Shown piece by piece: positions 1-12,368 of a stretch of DNA of 64,000 nt. Origin of the DNA: Frankineae bacterium MT45. GTDB taxonomy: Bacteria; Actinomycetota; Actinomycetes; Mycobacteriales; Jatrophihabitantaceae. Both the position numbers and the translations under genes were made by a program. The stretch lies in NCBI GenBank assembly GCA_900100325.1, contig LT629697.1, forward strand, positions 2,043,423 through 2,107,422, written 5' to 3'. The stretch's first letter is position 1, and every line of letters starts with the position of its first letter. The notes beneath the pieces were generated by a model. That model saw only the letters and a program-made list of their open reading frames with translations, had not been told where the DNA came from and did no database searches.

Positions 1-2
1 AC

Positions 3-3859
<3,857 letters not shown>

Positions 3860-3994
3860 AGAGATCGCAGTGAATCCCAACTGGAACTGATTTGTTATCT
3901 CACTCCCGCATCAGAATGGCGCCGCGAGGCGTCTAGTAGATGAGCGGATCAATTCGGTCCGAAGTCGTCGCGTCGCGGGTTGGTGAGGGCCACG

Positions 3995-4951
3995 GTGTTC
4001 AAGATGGTGTCGAAGCGTTTGTACTGTGTTTTATTGGCATCGGTGGCGATTGGTGCCGCCGTCTGTTCTGCGCCGGCGGGGCCGGAAGCCGCGGCGACGA
4101 CTGGGCGGTCCAGACCGGCCAGCGTGGCCGCACTCCAACCTTCCCTGGGGCTCACCCGGGCGCTGACTCTCGAGTCATCGCAGACGGCTGAACCCACACC
4201 CCACCCGAAGCCTGCGCTTCGCTCAACTGCTGAGCAGGGGCCGATCGCCCCGCCAGCATCGATCGCAACCCCGCGGGCGACCACGTCCCCGCGGCCAAGC
4301 ACAACCCCGCAGCCGACCCCGACCCCGCGGCCAATCGCCAGCCCGCGGCCGATCGCAAGGCAGCGCGCCTTCGCCACACAGCTGCCGCCGGTCACTCAGC
4401 GCGTCGTCCTCCGTCCGGTGACCGCGGCCGGCCGGCCGGCTTACGGCTACACCGTACGTGGAGCGCTCGGCATGCCGGTCTCCTGCTCTCGGGGCGGCGC
4501 ACTCTCCTCCGACGCTGCGGTAGATCCAAATATCCTGCAATGCTTCCCGACCGCAGCGAATGCCGAAGCTTGCTGGGCCGCGGTCGCACCGGCGACGCTG
4601 CTCTGCCTGCTGCACCCCTGGTCACATTCGCTGACACTGGTCAAGGCTGACTCGAACGCCGGCAAGACGATGCCGCCGGCCCATCCGCGGCCGATCGGCC
4701 TGCTGCTAACCGACGGTGAGAATTGCCAGTTGCGAGATGGCGGAGCATGGAGCGCGCCGGCGGCGGAGCCGTCCTGGACCGGGTACTACTGGTGCAGCGG
4801 AGGCCATTACATCTTTGCGCCGGACAACCAACCGGGGTCGGATGGGTTGAATCACTCGGCGCCGCTTTGGCGGGCTGAGGTCGGGACCTGGACCGGGAAG
4901 CTCCGCAGCATCGGGGTGCGCACCGCCTACTACGTCGGCACGGCTTCCTAG
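3995..4951 (+). CDS. Secreted hypothetical protein with Pro-rich linker
   Basis: I do not recognise the family. The GTG at 3995 follows GGTGAGGG and gives a good signal peptide (FKMVSKRLYCVLLASVAIG, then a small-residue stretch); TTG at 3980 and ATG at 4004 are alternatives. Residues about 60-125 are a Pro/Thr/Arg linker built on a repeated (T/S)PRP motif. The C-terminal 180 residues form a compact domain with at least six Cys (VSCS, LQCF, EACW, LLCLL, ENCQ, YWCSGG) and many aromatics (WTGYYWCSGGHYIF), suggesting a disulfide-bonded extracytoplasmic domain. It stands alone between galT and a convergent helicase gene. Export is well supported; function is unknown. Confidence 0.75.
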   Translation: MFKMVSKRLYCVLLASVAIGAAVCSAPAGPEAAATTGRSRPASVAALQPSLGLTRALTLESSQTAEPTPHPKPALRSTAEQGPIAPPASIATPRATTSPRPSTTPQPTPTPRPIASPRPIARQRAFATQLPPVTQRVVLRPVTAAGRPAYGYTVRGALGMPVSCSRGGALSSDAAVDPNILQCFPTAANAEACWAAVAPATLLCLLHPWSHSLTLVKADSNAGKTMPPAHPRPIGLLLTDGENCQLRDGGAWSAPAAEPSWTGYYWCSGGHYIFAPDNQPGSDGLNHSAPLWRAEVGTWTGKLRSIGVRTAYYVGTAS

Positions 4952-4992
4952 GCCGGGCTTCGTAGGCCGGGCTTCGTGGGCCGGGCTTCGTG
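4951..4992 (+). repeat. Three tandem 14-bp repeats
   Basis: The 14-bp unit ggccgggcttcgt(a/g) occurs three times in direct succession (4951-4964, 4965-4978, 4979-4992), immediately after the stop codon of the secreted protein gene and before the convergent helicase stop. It looks like replication slippage. No function is evident. Confidence 0.85.
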
Positions 4993-4993
4993 G

Positions 4994-5030
4994 GGGGAGG
5001 CCCCGCTACCGGGGGTGGCGGGGCTTCTTC
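4994..5030 (+). terminator. Hairpin between convergent genes
   Basis: GCCCCGC (5000-5006) pairs perfectly with GCGGGGC (5018-5024) around an 11-base loop. Weaker outer pairing extends to about 4994/5030, and on the plus strand a pyrimidine-rich ttcttctcctt follows. It would serve the secreted-protein gene; it overlaps the helicase stop codon on the other strand. Confidence 0.4.
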
Positions 5031-6847
5031 TCCTTGGGCTTGCCGTCCTTGGACGCGCCCTTGTCGGCGTACTTCTTGCCGCCAGCTGAGCCGACCGACC
5101 CCGGACGGCTGGGACGCCGGCCCTGGTACCCGCCGTCACCGGAGGGGGCCATCTCGGCTGCCGAGGCGAGGGCGAGCTCGATCAGCTGCCCGGAGATGCG
5201 CGTCGACTTGAGCGCCTCCAGCGTGCTTGGTGAGAGGTTTCTGGGCAGTTCCACCAGCGTGTGATCGACCCGGATGTCGATCGCCCCGAAGTCGGCCCGG
5301 CCGAGGCCGCCCTCGTTGGCGATGGCGCCGACGATCGAGCCCGGCATGACCTTCTGCCGGCGTCCGACCCGGATCCGGTACGTGGCCATCTCGACGTCCG
5401 AGCGGCGAGGGCGTCCCCGGTCGTCGCCGTCGCCGCGACGCGGGCGCTCGGGGCGTGATCCCCGCTCGCCTCGGACAGGACGGTCACCGCTGTCTCGGGC
5501 CGCCCGTCGTGGGGCCGGTGGCTCGGGCTTCAGCAGGAAGGAATCCTCCTGCGAGAGCACGGCGAGAGCGGCGGCCACGTCCACCACTGGCACGTTGTGT
5601 TCACGCTGGTAGTCCTCGATCAGCCCGCGAAACAAGGAGATCTCCGGCGAGAGCAGGCTGGTGGTGATGGCGTCGGTGAACTTGGCGACCCGGGAGGTGT
5701 TCACGTCGTCGACCGTCGGCAGCGGCATCTCGGTGACCGGCTGCCGGGTGGCTCGCTCGATCGAGGCCAGCAGGTGCTTCTCCCGGGGGGTGACGAACAT
5801 CAACGCCTCGCCGGAGCGGCCGGCCCGCCCGGTGCGGCCGATGCGATGCACGTAGGACTCGCTGTCGTGCGGGATGTCGTAGTTGAGGACGTGGCTGATG
5901 CGCTCCACATCCAGCCCGCGGGCGGCCACGTCGGTGGCGACCAGGATGTCGAGGTCGCCCGACTTCAACTGGCCGATGGTCCGCTCCCGCTGGGCCTGCA
6001 CCAGGTCGCCGTTGATTGCCGCCGCCGCGAAGCCGCGGGCCCGCAGCCGCTCGGCCAGGTCCTCGGTGGCGCTCTTGGTGCGGACGAAGATGATCATCGC
6101 CTCGAACGGCTCGACCTCCAGGACCCGGGTCAGCGCGTCCAGCTTCTGGGCGTTGGCGACCTGGATGAAGCGCTGCCGGGTGTTGGCGGCCGTCATCGTC
6201 TTGGACTTGACCGTGATCTCGGCCGCGTCGGTGAGGTACTTCTTGGAGATCCGCCGGATCTGCGAGGGCATGGTGGCCGAGAAGAGGGCGACCTGCTTCT
6301 CCTTCGGGGTATCGGCCAGGATCGTCTCGACGTCCTCCTGGAATCCCATCTGCAGCATCTCGTCGGCCTCGTCCAGCACCAGGAAGCGCAGCTTGGTCAG
6401 GTCGAGCGTCTTCTTGTTGAGGTGATCGATGACCCGCCCCGGCGTGCCGACGACGATATGAGCACCGCGCCGCAGCCCGGCCAGCTGAATGCCGTAGCTC
6501 TGACCCCCATAGATTGCCAGCACATTCAGCCCCGGCATGTGATGCGCGTACTTGCTGATGGCCTCCGACACCTGCAGCGCGAGCTCGCGGGTCGGGGCCA
6601 GGATGAGCGCCTGAGGTTCGTGCTGGGTGAGGTCGATCTGCGAGAGGATCGGGATGGCGAAGGCCGCGGTCTTTCCGGTACCGGTCTGGGCCAGGCCGAC
6701 GACATGACGTCCGGAGAGCAGGGCGGGGATGGTGGCGGCTTGAATGGGTGAGGCGCTTTCGTAGCCCACGTCGCCCAGCGCGCGCAGCACGCGGTCGTCG
6801 ATGCCCAGGTCAGCGAAGGAGATCTGCTCGTCGTCGGAGTTCGTCAT
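5006..6847 (-). CDS. deaD: DEAD-box RNA helicase, DeaD/CsdA type
   Basis: An ATP-dependent RNA helicase, expected to act in ribosome assembly and RNA turnover, especially under cold stress. The start is set at the ATG giving MTNSDDEQISFADLGI (613 residues); upstream in-frame sequence looks non-coding. Visible motifs: Q motif (residues 10-36), AQTGTGKT (53-60), PTRELA (85-90), DEAD (159-162), SAT (190-192), HRIGRTGR (334-341). A basic Arg/Asp/Gly linker (about 445-485) leads to a DbpA-like RNA-binding domain (about 488-560) and a Lys/Gly-rich tail. It lies 40 bp behind the LuxR-type regulator on the same strand and may be co-transcribed. Family assignment is certain; the symbol is by architecture. 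Confidence 0.95.
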   Translation of the reverse strand: MTNSDDEQISFADLGIDDRVLRALGDVGYESASPIQAATIPALLSGRHVVGLAQTGTGKTAAFAIPILSQIDLTQHEPQALILAPTRELALQVSEAISKYAHHMPGLNVLAIYGGQSYGIQLAGLRRGAHIVVGTPGRVIDHLNKKTLDLTKLRFLVLDEADEMLQMGFQEDVETILADTPKEKQVALFSATMPSQIRRISKKYLTDAAEITVKSKTMTAANTRQRFIQVANAQKLDALTRVLEVEPFEAMIIFVRTKSATEDLAERLRARGFAAAAINGDLVQAQRERTIGQLKSGDLDILVATDVAARGLDVERISHVLNYDIPHDSESYVHRIGRTGRAGRSGEALMFVTPREKHLLASIERATRQPVTEMPLPTVDDVNTSRVAKFTDAITTSLLSPEISLFRGLIEDYQREHNVPVVDVAAALAVLSQEDSFLLKPEPPAPRRAARDSGDRPVRGERGSRPERPRRGDGDDRGRPRRSDVEMATYRIRVGRRQKVMPGSIVGAIANEGGLGRADFGAIDIRVDHTLVELPRNLSPSTLEALKSTRISGQLIELALASAAEMAPSGDGGYQGRRPSRPGSVGSAGGKKYADKGASKDGKPKEKKPRHPR

Positions 6848-6887
6848 CGCACTCCAGCTTAGGCGACTGAGAGAGCAGGTATGACCG

Positions 6888-9728
6888 CTAGTTGGGACTC
6901 TCGTCGAGCACGAGCGCACCCTGGTACACCGCACGGATCAGTTCGTAGCGCCCGGCGTGCCCGGTCTTGGTGTAGATCCGCGAGAGGTACACCTCGACGG
7001 TCTTCGCGCTGTAGTGCAGCGCCGCCGCGACCTGCTTGTTCGACATTCCCTCGCTCACCAGCCGCGCGATGTTCGTCTCGGACGGGGTGAGGCTCACCGT
7101 CGGCTGGTTTCCGGTGTGCCGGGCCGCGTCGCTGCTGCTCTTGGCCGACGCGGTGCGCTGCCGCCACGGGGTGGCCCCGACCGCGTCGAAGCCGTCGAAG
7201 GCGGCGGCCAGATTGGTGTCGGCGTCGGTGCCCAGCTCGCCCAGCACCAGCTGGCATTTGGCGTGCTCGAAGGTGAGCCCCTCGCGCTGGGCGATGAGCG
7301 CCGCCGAGTGCGCGGCCTGCACGTCGCCGACCGCCGCGCCGAGCGCCCGCAGCGAGTAGACGTCCAGCAGCGACCAGCTCACCGGACGGAGCAGCTCAAA
7401 GTTCCGCTTGGCGATCACGCTGGCCTGCGTCGGGTTGCTCTCCAGCAGGACGTCGACCAGTTCGTGGGCCACCAGGCTGAGGTAGACGTAGCGGCGGGCC
7501 CGGGCCGCGAACTCGTAGTAAGAGCGGAGCATCTGCTGCGCGTTGGCCGAGTCACCGCGCAGGCGGGCGATGCGGGCGCGGGCCACCACCTCCAGCGGGT
7601 CGACGAAGGCACCGGTTCCGCGGAGCTTCTCGCAGACGGCAGCGGCCTCGTCGAGTTCGCCCCGATCGCTGAGGATCAGCGTGGTGATGGCCCGGATCAC
7701 CCGGAGCGGACGCTCGTTGCCGAAGGTCTCCAGCATCGGCAGCGTCGCCTGGGCCGAGGCCAGAGCCTCACTCCAGCGCCCGCGTAGCCACCCGATCATC
7801 ACCTCGCTCACCTCGGCGAAACCGCCGGAGCTGACCCCGACGATGCCTTCGCGCAGGCGCTGGACCTCGGCGAAGTCACTCTCGGCCTCGCCCAGGCCGG
7901 CCGGACCCTGGACGGCGAACTGAGTCACCGTCGGTTTCAACTCAGCGCGGATGGTCGGCGGGAACGACTGGAAATGGGTCTGGAGGATCCGCCGCAGCGC
8001 GGCCACATCGTCACTGCGCCCGGTCGCCGAGGCGAACGAGAGCAGGTTGATGTACCCGACCGTGCGGGCGATGTTGATCGCCGGGTCCGGGTTGGACATC
8101 GCGGCGACGTAGTACTTCTCGGCGTCACCACTGCGCCCGGCCTGGCTCAACAGGTTGGCCAGCCGGGTCTGGATACCGAAGACCTCGGACGGCTCCGGTC
8201 GGGCCGACTCCAGCACCTCGATCGCCTCGGTGAGGCGCAGCGTGTCGAAGAGCGCCCGGGAGGCGAGGCGGACGAACTCGATACTGCGACGCTCCGGGGG
8301 CACGGTGTGGACGAGCTGCTCCATCAGGTCGGCGGCCGGCGCCGAGCGTCCGCTCAGGATCAGCCCCTCGGCCTCGCGGATGAGGACGGCGATGCGCTCC
8401 TCGGAGTCGGTCGGGAGGAGGTCCGCGGCCCGGTGGTACCACTCGGCGGCGAGCAGCGGCGAGCGGGACCAGGCCGCCTCAGCCGCTTCGATGGCCACCG
8501 CGGCAGCCGCCGGATCCCGTTCGGAGATGGAGTTGGAGATGTGCGTGGCCAGGTCGAAGATGTCGACGTCGATGCCGGTGTGCCGCCGCTGCATCAGCAT
8601 CTCGGCCGCGACCGCGTGCATGCCCCGCCGCTCGGCGTCCCCGATTGCGTCGTAGAGCGCCTCCTTCATCATCGGGTGGACGAATCGGTACCCACCGTCG
8701 GCCGCTTTCGCCAGCAATTTCTTGGCAACCAGGGAGTCGAAGGTGGCGGTGACCGCGTCGGCGTCGAGATCGGTGAGGCGCTGCAGGATGTCGAGCTGGG
8801 TCAGCGGGAAGCGGGCGAAGATGGAGAGCGCCTTCCCCATCCGCAGCTCGGTGCCGCCGGCGGAGAAGAAGCGTCCGAGCAGCTGCCCGGCCGGTGATGA
8901 CTCCTGCGCCTTCGATCCGATGAGCGTGACCGGCTCGTGGCTGAGGTCGATCGCCGCTTCGTTGGCCAGCTGGGCGACGAGAGCCTTGGCGAAGAGGGGG
9001 TTTCCGCCGCTGCGTTCGGTGACGAAGGTGGTCAGGTGCTGGGAGGGAATGGCGTTCAGTTCGGTCGAGATGAGATGCGCGATCTGGCGCCCCCGCAGTG
9101 CCCCCAGTTCGATGACGGTGGCCCGGTCGTCGGCCTCGAGACGCTGCACGAAACTCAGTAGGTCCCCGGTACGGTCGGGGTGTCCGGGGCGCATGGTGAG
9201 CACGATGACCGCCGGCACGTCACGCAGCTGCCGCGACAGCAGACCGTAGAGGGTCACCGAAGCCGCGTCCGCGCAGTGCATATCCTCCAGGGCCAGCAGC
9301 ACCGGGCCGTCCGTGCCGAGTAGTTCGAGCAGTTCGGTGAAGGCGTGGAGCACCTGCTCGACCCGCGTCGATTCGTCAACCGCGACCTCGGTAACAACGC
9401 CGGAGGAGGCCTCATTGACTGGACGATCGATGGCGGCCCGAGCCCGCTCCAGCGCCTGCTTGGCCGCCGGCGTTAGCGCGGGGCCGCCGATCTGGCGCAG
9501 TGCGTCACGGAAGACCGCGTACGGCGCTCCGCGATCGAATTCGTCGGCCCGCCCGACGAGGGAGTACAGCCCCTCCTGGCGGGCCCGCTGGGTCAATTGA
9601 AACGCCAGATGGGACTTGCCGACGCCACCCTCGCCCACGAGTAGCGCGGTCTGCACGTTGCGATCCTCGGTGGCGGTGCCGAGTAAGCGCTGCAGCAGCC
9701 CCCACTCGGTGCTCCGTGGGACCAGCAA
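6888..9728 (-). CDS. Large ATP-binding LuxR-type transcriptional regulator (LAL family)
   Basis: A 946-residue regulator with an N-terminal AAA/NACHT-like ATPase (GEGGVGKS Walker A, residues 32-39; a LALEDMHCAD Walker-B-like stretch further on), a long helical, TPR-like middle, and a C-terminal LuxR helix-turn-helix (roughly the last 65 residues: LTPSETNIARL, then NKQVAAAL and AKTVEVYLSRI). Such proteins act as signal-responsive activators; the ligand is unknown here. The start is TTG at 9728, preceded by GAGG at suitable spacing. It is divergent from the mycothiol-dependent dehydrogenase gene across a 235-bp region containing a perfect palindrome, so it may control that operon, itself, or both (inference). 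Confidence 0.88.
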   Translation of the reverse strand: MLVPRSTEWGLLQRLLGTATEDRNVQTALLVGEGGVGKSHLAFQLTQRARQEGLYSLVGRADEFDRGAPYAVFRDALRQIGGPALTPAAKQALERARAAIDRPVNEASSGVVTEVAVDESTRVEQVLHAFTELLELLGTDGPVLLALEDMHCADAASVTLYGLLSRQLRDVPAVIVLTMRPGHPDRTGDLLSFVQRLEADDRATVIELGALRGRQIAHLISTELNAIPSQHLTTFVTERSGGNPLFAKALVAQLANEAAIDLSHEPVTLIGSKAQESSPAGQLLGRFFSAGGTELRMGKALSIFARFPLTQLDILQRLTDLDADAVTATFDSLVAKKLLAKAADGGYRFVHPMMKEALYDAIGDAERRGMHAVAAEMLMQRRHTGIDVDIFDLATHISNSISERDPAAAAVAIEAAEAAWSRSPLLAAEWYHRAADLLPTDSEERIAVLIREAEGLILSGRSAPAADLMEQLVHTVPPERRSIEFVRLASRALFDTLRLTEAIEVLESARPEPSEVFGIQTRLANLLSQAGRSGDAEKYYVAAMSNPDPAINIARTVGYINLLSFASATGRSDDVAALRRILQTHFQSFPPTIRAELKPTVTQFAVQGPAGLGEAESDFAEVQRLREGIVGVSSGGFAEVSEVMIGWLRGRWSEALASAQATLPMLETFGNERPLRVIRAITTLILSDRGELDEAAAVCEKLRGTGAFVDPLEVVARARIARLRGDSANAQQMLRSYYEFAARARRYVYLSLVAHELVDVLLESNPTQASVIAKRNFELLRPVSWSLLDVYSLRALGAAVGDVQAAHSAALIAQREGLTFEHAKCQLVLGELGTDADTNLAAAFDGFDAVGATPWRQRTASAKSSSDAARHTGNQPTVSLTPSETNIARLVSEGMSNKQVAAALHYSAKTVEVYLSRIYTKTGHAGRYELIRAVYQGALVLDESPN

Positions 9729-9811
9729 TTTGGGCTACCTCGTTAATAGTGGCTGAACAGCGGTCATCTAATAACTTGCTCTGCTGCGGCCAATATGTCT
9801 ACTTAAAGCGA

Positions 9812-9829
9812 TTGGCAGATTTCTGCCAA
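9812..9829. promoter_or_regulatory. Perfect 18-bp palindrome, candidate operator
   Basis: TTGGCAGA-TT-TCTGCCAA is a perfect 8+2+8 inverted repeat. It lies in the 235-bp divergent intergenic region, 83 bp upstream of the LuxR-type regulator start and 134 bp upstream of the dehydrogenase start. The symmetry fits binding of a dimeric regulator. Which protein binds is not shown by the sequence. Confidence 0.5.
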
Positions 9830-9963
9830 CTTCGCCCGCCCGCACGAGTACGCGATACCGGGGGTGCTGCGTTCGCGAGTCTCGCCCCAACCGATGTCGC
9901 TGGTGGGTACGGTCTATTCGTCCGCTCCAATTCGGATCGGGAATCGCGAAGGACGGGTCGTCG

Positions 9964-11055
9964 ATGAACCACGAAGTGCAGGGTGTTGTCAGTCTGAAGC
10001 AGGGCGAACCGGTATCGCTGGTGACCGTGCTGGTGCCAGATCCCGGGCCGTCCGAGGTGCTGGTCCGAGTGCAGGCCTGCGGGGTCTGCCACACCGACCT
10101 GCACTACCGCGAAGGCGGCATCAACGACGAGTTCCCGTTCCTGCTCGGACATGAGGCGGCGGGCATCGTCGAGGCGATCGGCCCCGGGGTAAACGAAGTC
10201 GAGGTCGGCGACTTCGTCGTGCTCAACTGGCGGGCGGTCTGTGGCCAGTGCCGGGCCTGTCGACGCGGCCAGGCCCAGTACTGCTTCAACACCCACAACG
10301 CCGCCCAGAAGATGACGCTCACCGACGGCACCCCGCTGAGCCCGGCGCTGGGCATCGGTGCCTTCGCCGAGAAGACGCTGGTACACCAGGGGCAGTGCAC
10401 GAAGGTCGATCCGGCCGTCTCGCCGCAGGTTGCTGGACTCCTCGGCTGCGGGGTGATGGCTGGTCTCGGCGCGGCGATGAACACCGGCGGCGTGCAGCGC
10501 GGCCAGAGCGTCGCCGTCATCGGCTGTGGCGGCGTGGGCGCGGCCGCCGTCGCCGGGGCCCGGCTGGCCGGTGCAGCCCAGATCATCGCCGTCGACCTCG
10601 ACGACCGCAAGCTCGCCGGGGCGGTGGAACTCGGGGCCACCCACACCGTCAACTCGCGCAGCGGCGATCCCATCGAGGCGATCCGTTCCCTCACCGACGG
10701 CAACGGCGCGGATGTCGTCATCGACGCGGTCGGCAACCCGCAGACCTATGAGCAGGCCTTCTACGCGCGCGACCTGGCCGGCACCGTGGTGCTGGTCGGT
10801 GTCCCGACGCCGCAGATGCGCCTCGACCTTCCCCTGCTGGACTTCTTCAGCCGGGGCGGGGCGCTGAAGTCCTCCTGGTACGGCGACTGCCTGCCGTCGC
10901 GGGACTTCCCGATGCTCGTCGACCTACACCTGCAGGGGCGCCTCCCGCTGGAGAAGTTCGTCAGCGAGACGATCGGCCTCGGTGACGTCGAGGAGGCGTT
11001 CGCAGCGATGGGGCGCGGCGATGTGCTCCGCTCTGTGGTCGTCTTCGAAGGCTGA
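9964..11055 (+). CDS. mscR: S-(hydroxymethyl)mycothiol dehydrogenase (Zn-dependent MDR)
   Basis: Class-III-like medium-chain alcohol dehydrogenase, 363 residues, that oxidises the formaldehyde-mycothiol adduct with NAD; homologues also reduce S-nitrosomycothiol. Catalytic Zn ligands are Cys42 (CGVCHTD) and His63/Glu64 (GHE). Structural Zn Cys are at 93, 96, 99 and 107, and the Rossmann motif GCGGVG is at 187-192. The sequence fits the actinobacterial mycothiol-linked group better than the glutathione one. It is followed 7 bp later by a metallo-beta-lactamase-fold hydrolase, a pairing also found in mycobacteria. Substrate is inferred from family and partner gene. Confidence 0.88.
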   Translation: MNHEVQGVVSLKQGEPVSLVTVLVPDPGPSEVLVRVQACGVCHTDLHYREGGINDEFPFLLGHEAAGIVEAIGPGVNEVEVGDFVVLNWRAVCGQCRACRRGQAQYCFNTHNAAQKMTLTDGTPLSPALGIGAFAEKTLVHQGQCTKVDPAVSPQVAGLLGCGVMAGLGAAMNTGGVQRGQSVAVIGCGGVGAAAVAGARLAGAAQIIAVDLDDRKLAGAVELGATHTVNSRSGDPIEAIRSLTDGNGADVVIDAVGNPQTYEQAFYARDLAGTVVLVGVPTPQMRLDLPLLDFFSRGGALKSSWYGDCLPSRDFPMLVDLHLQGRLPLEKFVSETIGLGDVEEAFAAMGRGDVLRSVVVFEG

Positions 11056-11062
11056 GACGGGC

Positions 11063-11698
11063 ATGACGGCTGATATGCGAATCGACCATCTGGTGACCTC
11101 GGGGACGTTCTCGCTGGACGGGGGGACCTGGGACGTCGACAACAACGTCTGGATCGTCGGCGATGAGCAGGAGTGTCTGCTCATCGACGCCCCGCACGAC
11201 TCGGTCGAGATTCTGGCCGCGATCGGGGACCGGCGGCTGATCGCCGTCGCCTGCACCCATGCCCATGACGACCACGTGGATGCCGCCCTCGCGGTTGCGG
11301 CCGCCAAGGGGGCCCCGATCTGGCTTCATCCGGCCGATGCGCCGCTGTGGCAACTGACCCACCCCGAGCACGCGCCGGACGCCGAGTTGAGCGACGGGCA
11401 GCACATCAAGGTCGGTTCGATCGAACTGCAGGTGCTGCACACGCCTGGCCACTCGCCGGGCGCTGTCTGCTTCTACGCGCCGGCGCTGCACTGCCTCTTC
11501 AGCGGGGACACCCTTTTCGCCGGCGGGCCCGGAGCGACTGGGCGTTCCTACTCCAGCTTCGAGACGATCATCGACTCGATCAGCAGCAAGTTGCTGGTGC
11601 TCCCGCCCGCGACGGTGGTGCACACCGGTCACGGCGCCGAAACGTCGATCGGGGTTGAGGCGCCGGCGCTACCGGAGTGGATCGCCCGCGGCCATTGA
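11063..11698 (+). CDS. Metallo-beta-lactamase-fold hydrolase
   Basis: A 211-residue MBL-fold protein. It shows THAHDDHVD (residues 65-73), HTPGHSPG, an FSGDTLF loop and a late HTGHG, together the full di-metal ligand set of the glyoxalase-II-like branch. Given its position directly behind the mycothiol dehydrogenase, a plausible role is hydrolysing the S-formyl-mycothiol product (inference). The start is ATG 11063 just after the dehydrogenase stop; ATG 11075 is an alternative. Confidence 0.88.
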   Translation: MTADMRIDHLVTSGTFSLDGGTWDVDNNVWIVGDEQECLLIDAPHDSVEILAAIGDRRLIAVACTHAHDDHVDAALAVAAAKGAPIWLHPADAPLWQLTHPEHAPDAELSDGQHIKVGSIELQVLHTPGHSPGAVCFYAPALHCLFSGDTLFAGGPGATGRSYSSFETIIDSISSKLLVLPPATVVHTGHGAETSIGVEAPALPEWIARGH

Positions 11699-11720
11699 TG
11701 GGAGGCGATCTGGGGAGATC

Positions 11721-11741
11721 CTGAGTTGATTCTCAGATTTT
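11721..11741 (+). terminator. Small hairpin followed by T-run
   Basis: CTGAG (11721-11725) pairs with CTCAG (11732-11736) and is followed by ATTTT, 23 bp after the hydrolase stop. The stem is only five base pairs, so this is a weak terminator candidate. Confidence 0.3.
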
Positions 11742-11849
11742 GGGGTGGCGTAACACCATGAACATGGGCCACAATGGTAGGCACGCGTACCACTGGCTTC
11801 AGGCGAGACGTTGGGGAAGACGATTTCGTCGACGAAGCGGAGGTGTGCG

Positions 11850-12368
11850 ATGACGACTTCCCGTACGCAGGGTGCGACGGCAAGCCGAGGCGTGGTGTTT
11901 ATTCACTGCTGCCCTGCCGCGATTGCTCCTCACGTCGAGTGGGCGCTCGCGGGTGTTCTAGGACGACCGGACAAGCTGAGCTGGACCGAACAGCCGGCTG
12001 CGCCCGGGCATCTGCGGGCCGAGGCCAACTGGCGGGCGCCGCTGGGTACCGGCGCCCGACTCGCCGCGTCGCTGCGCGCGTGGCCGATGCTGGTCTTCGA
12101 GGTTACCGAGCAGGGCACCGCTGACTCCGATGCCGAACGCCTGGCCTACGTCCCTGGCCGCGGCTTCCACCGCAGTCTCGTCTCGGCCAACGGCGACGTG
12201 ATGGTCACCGAGGAGCGACTGCGCGGCCTCCTGGCTCGAGCCCGCACGGCCGACGACTACACCCACGGATTGCAGGAGCTTCTCGGTACTGCCTGGGACG
12301 CCGAACTGGAGCCCTACCGGTACGCCGGTGACGGTTCGCCGGTCACCCTGCTGCACCAGGTCGTGTAG
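11850..12368 (+). CDS. DUF3145 family protein
   Basis: A 172-residue cytoplasmic protein matching the actinobacterial DUF3145 family (RGVVFIHCCPAAIAPHVEWAL near the start, W.APLGTGARLAASLR in the middle, YRYAGDGSPVTLLHQVV at the C-terminus). Function is unknown. The start is ATG 11850 because GGAGG lies six bases upstream; the open frame extends further but without a better site. Its last 26 bases overlap the 3' end of the convergent membrane-protein gene. Confidence 0.85.
   Translation: MTTSRTQGATASRGVVFIHCCPAAIAPHVEWALAGVLGRPDKLSWTEQPAAPGHLRAEANWRAPLGTGARLAASLRAWPMLVFEVTEQGTADSDAERLAYVPGRGFHRSLVSANGDVMVTEERLRGLLARARTADDYTHGLQELLGTAWDAELEPYRYAGDGSPVTLLHQVV

Noticed and set aside
6848-6934. 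N-terminal extension of the DEAD-box helicase
   Set aside because: The extra 29 residues are Arg/Cys/Ser-rich and unlike the family; the ATG at 6847 begins with the typical Q-motif region.
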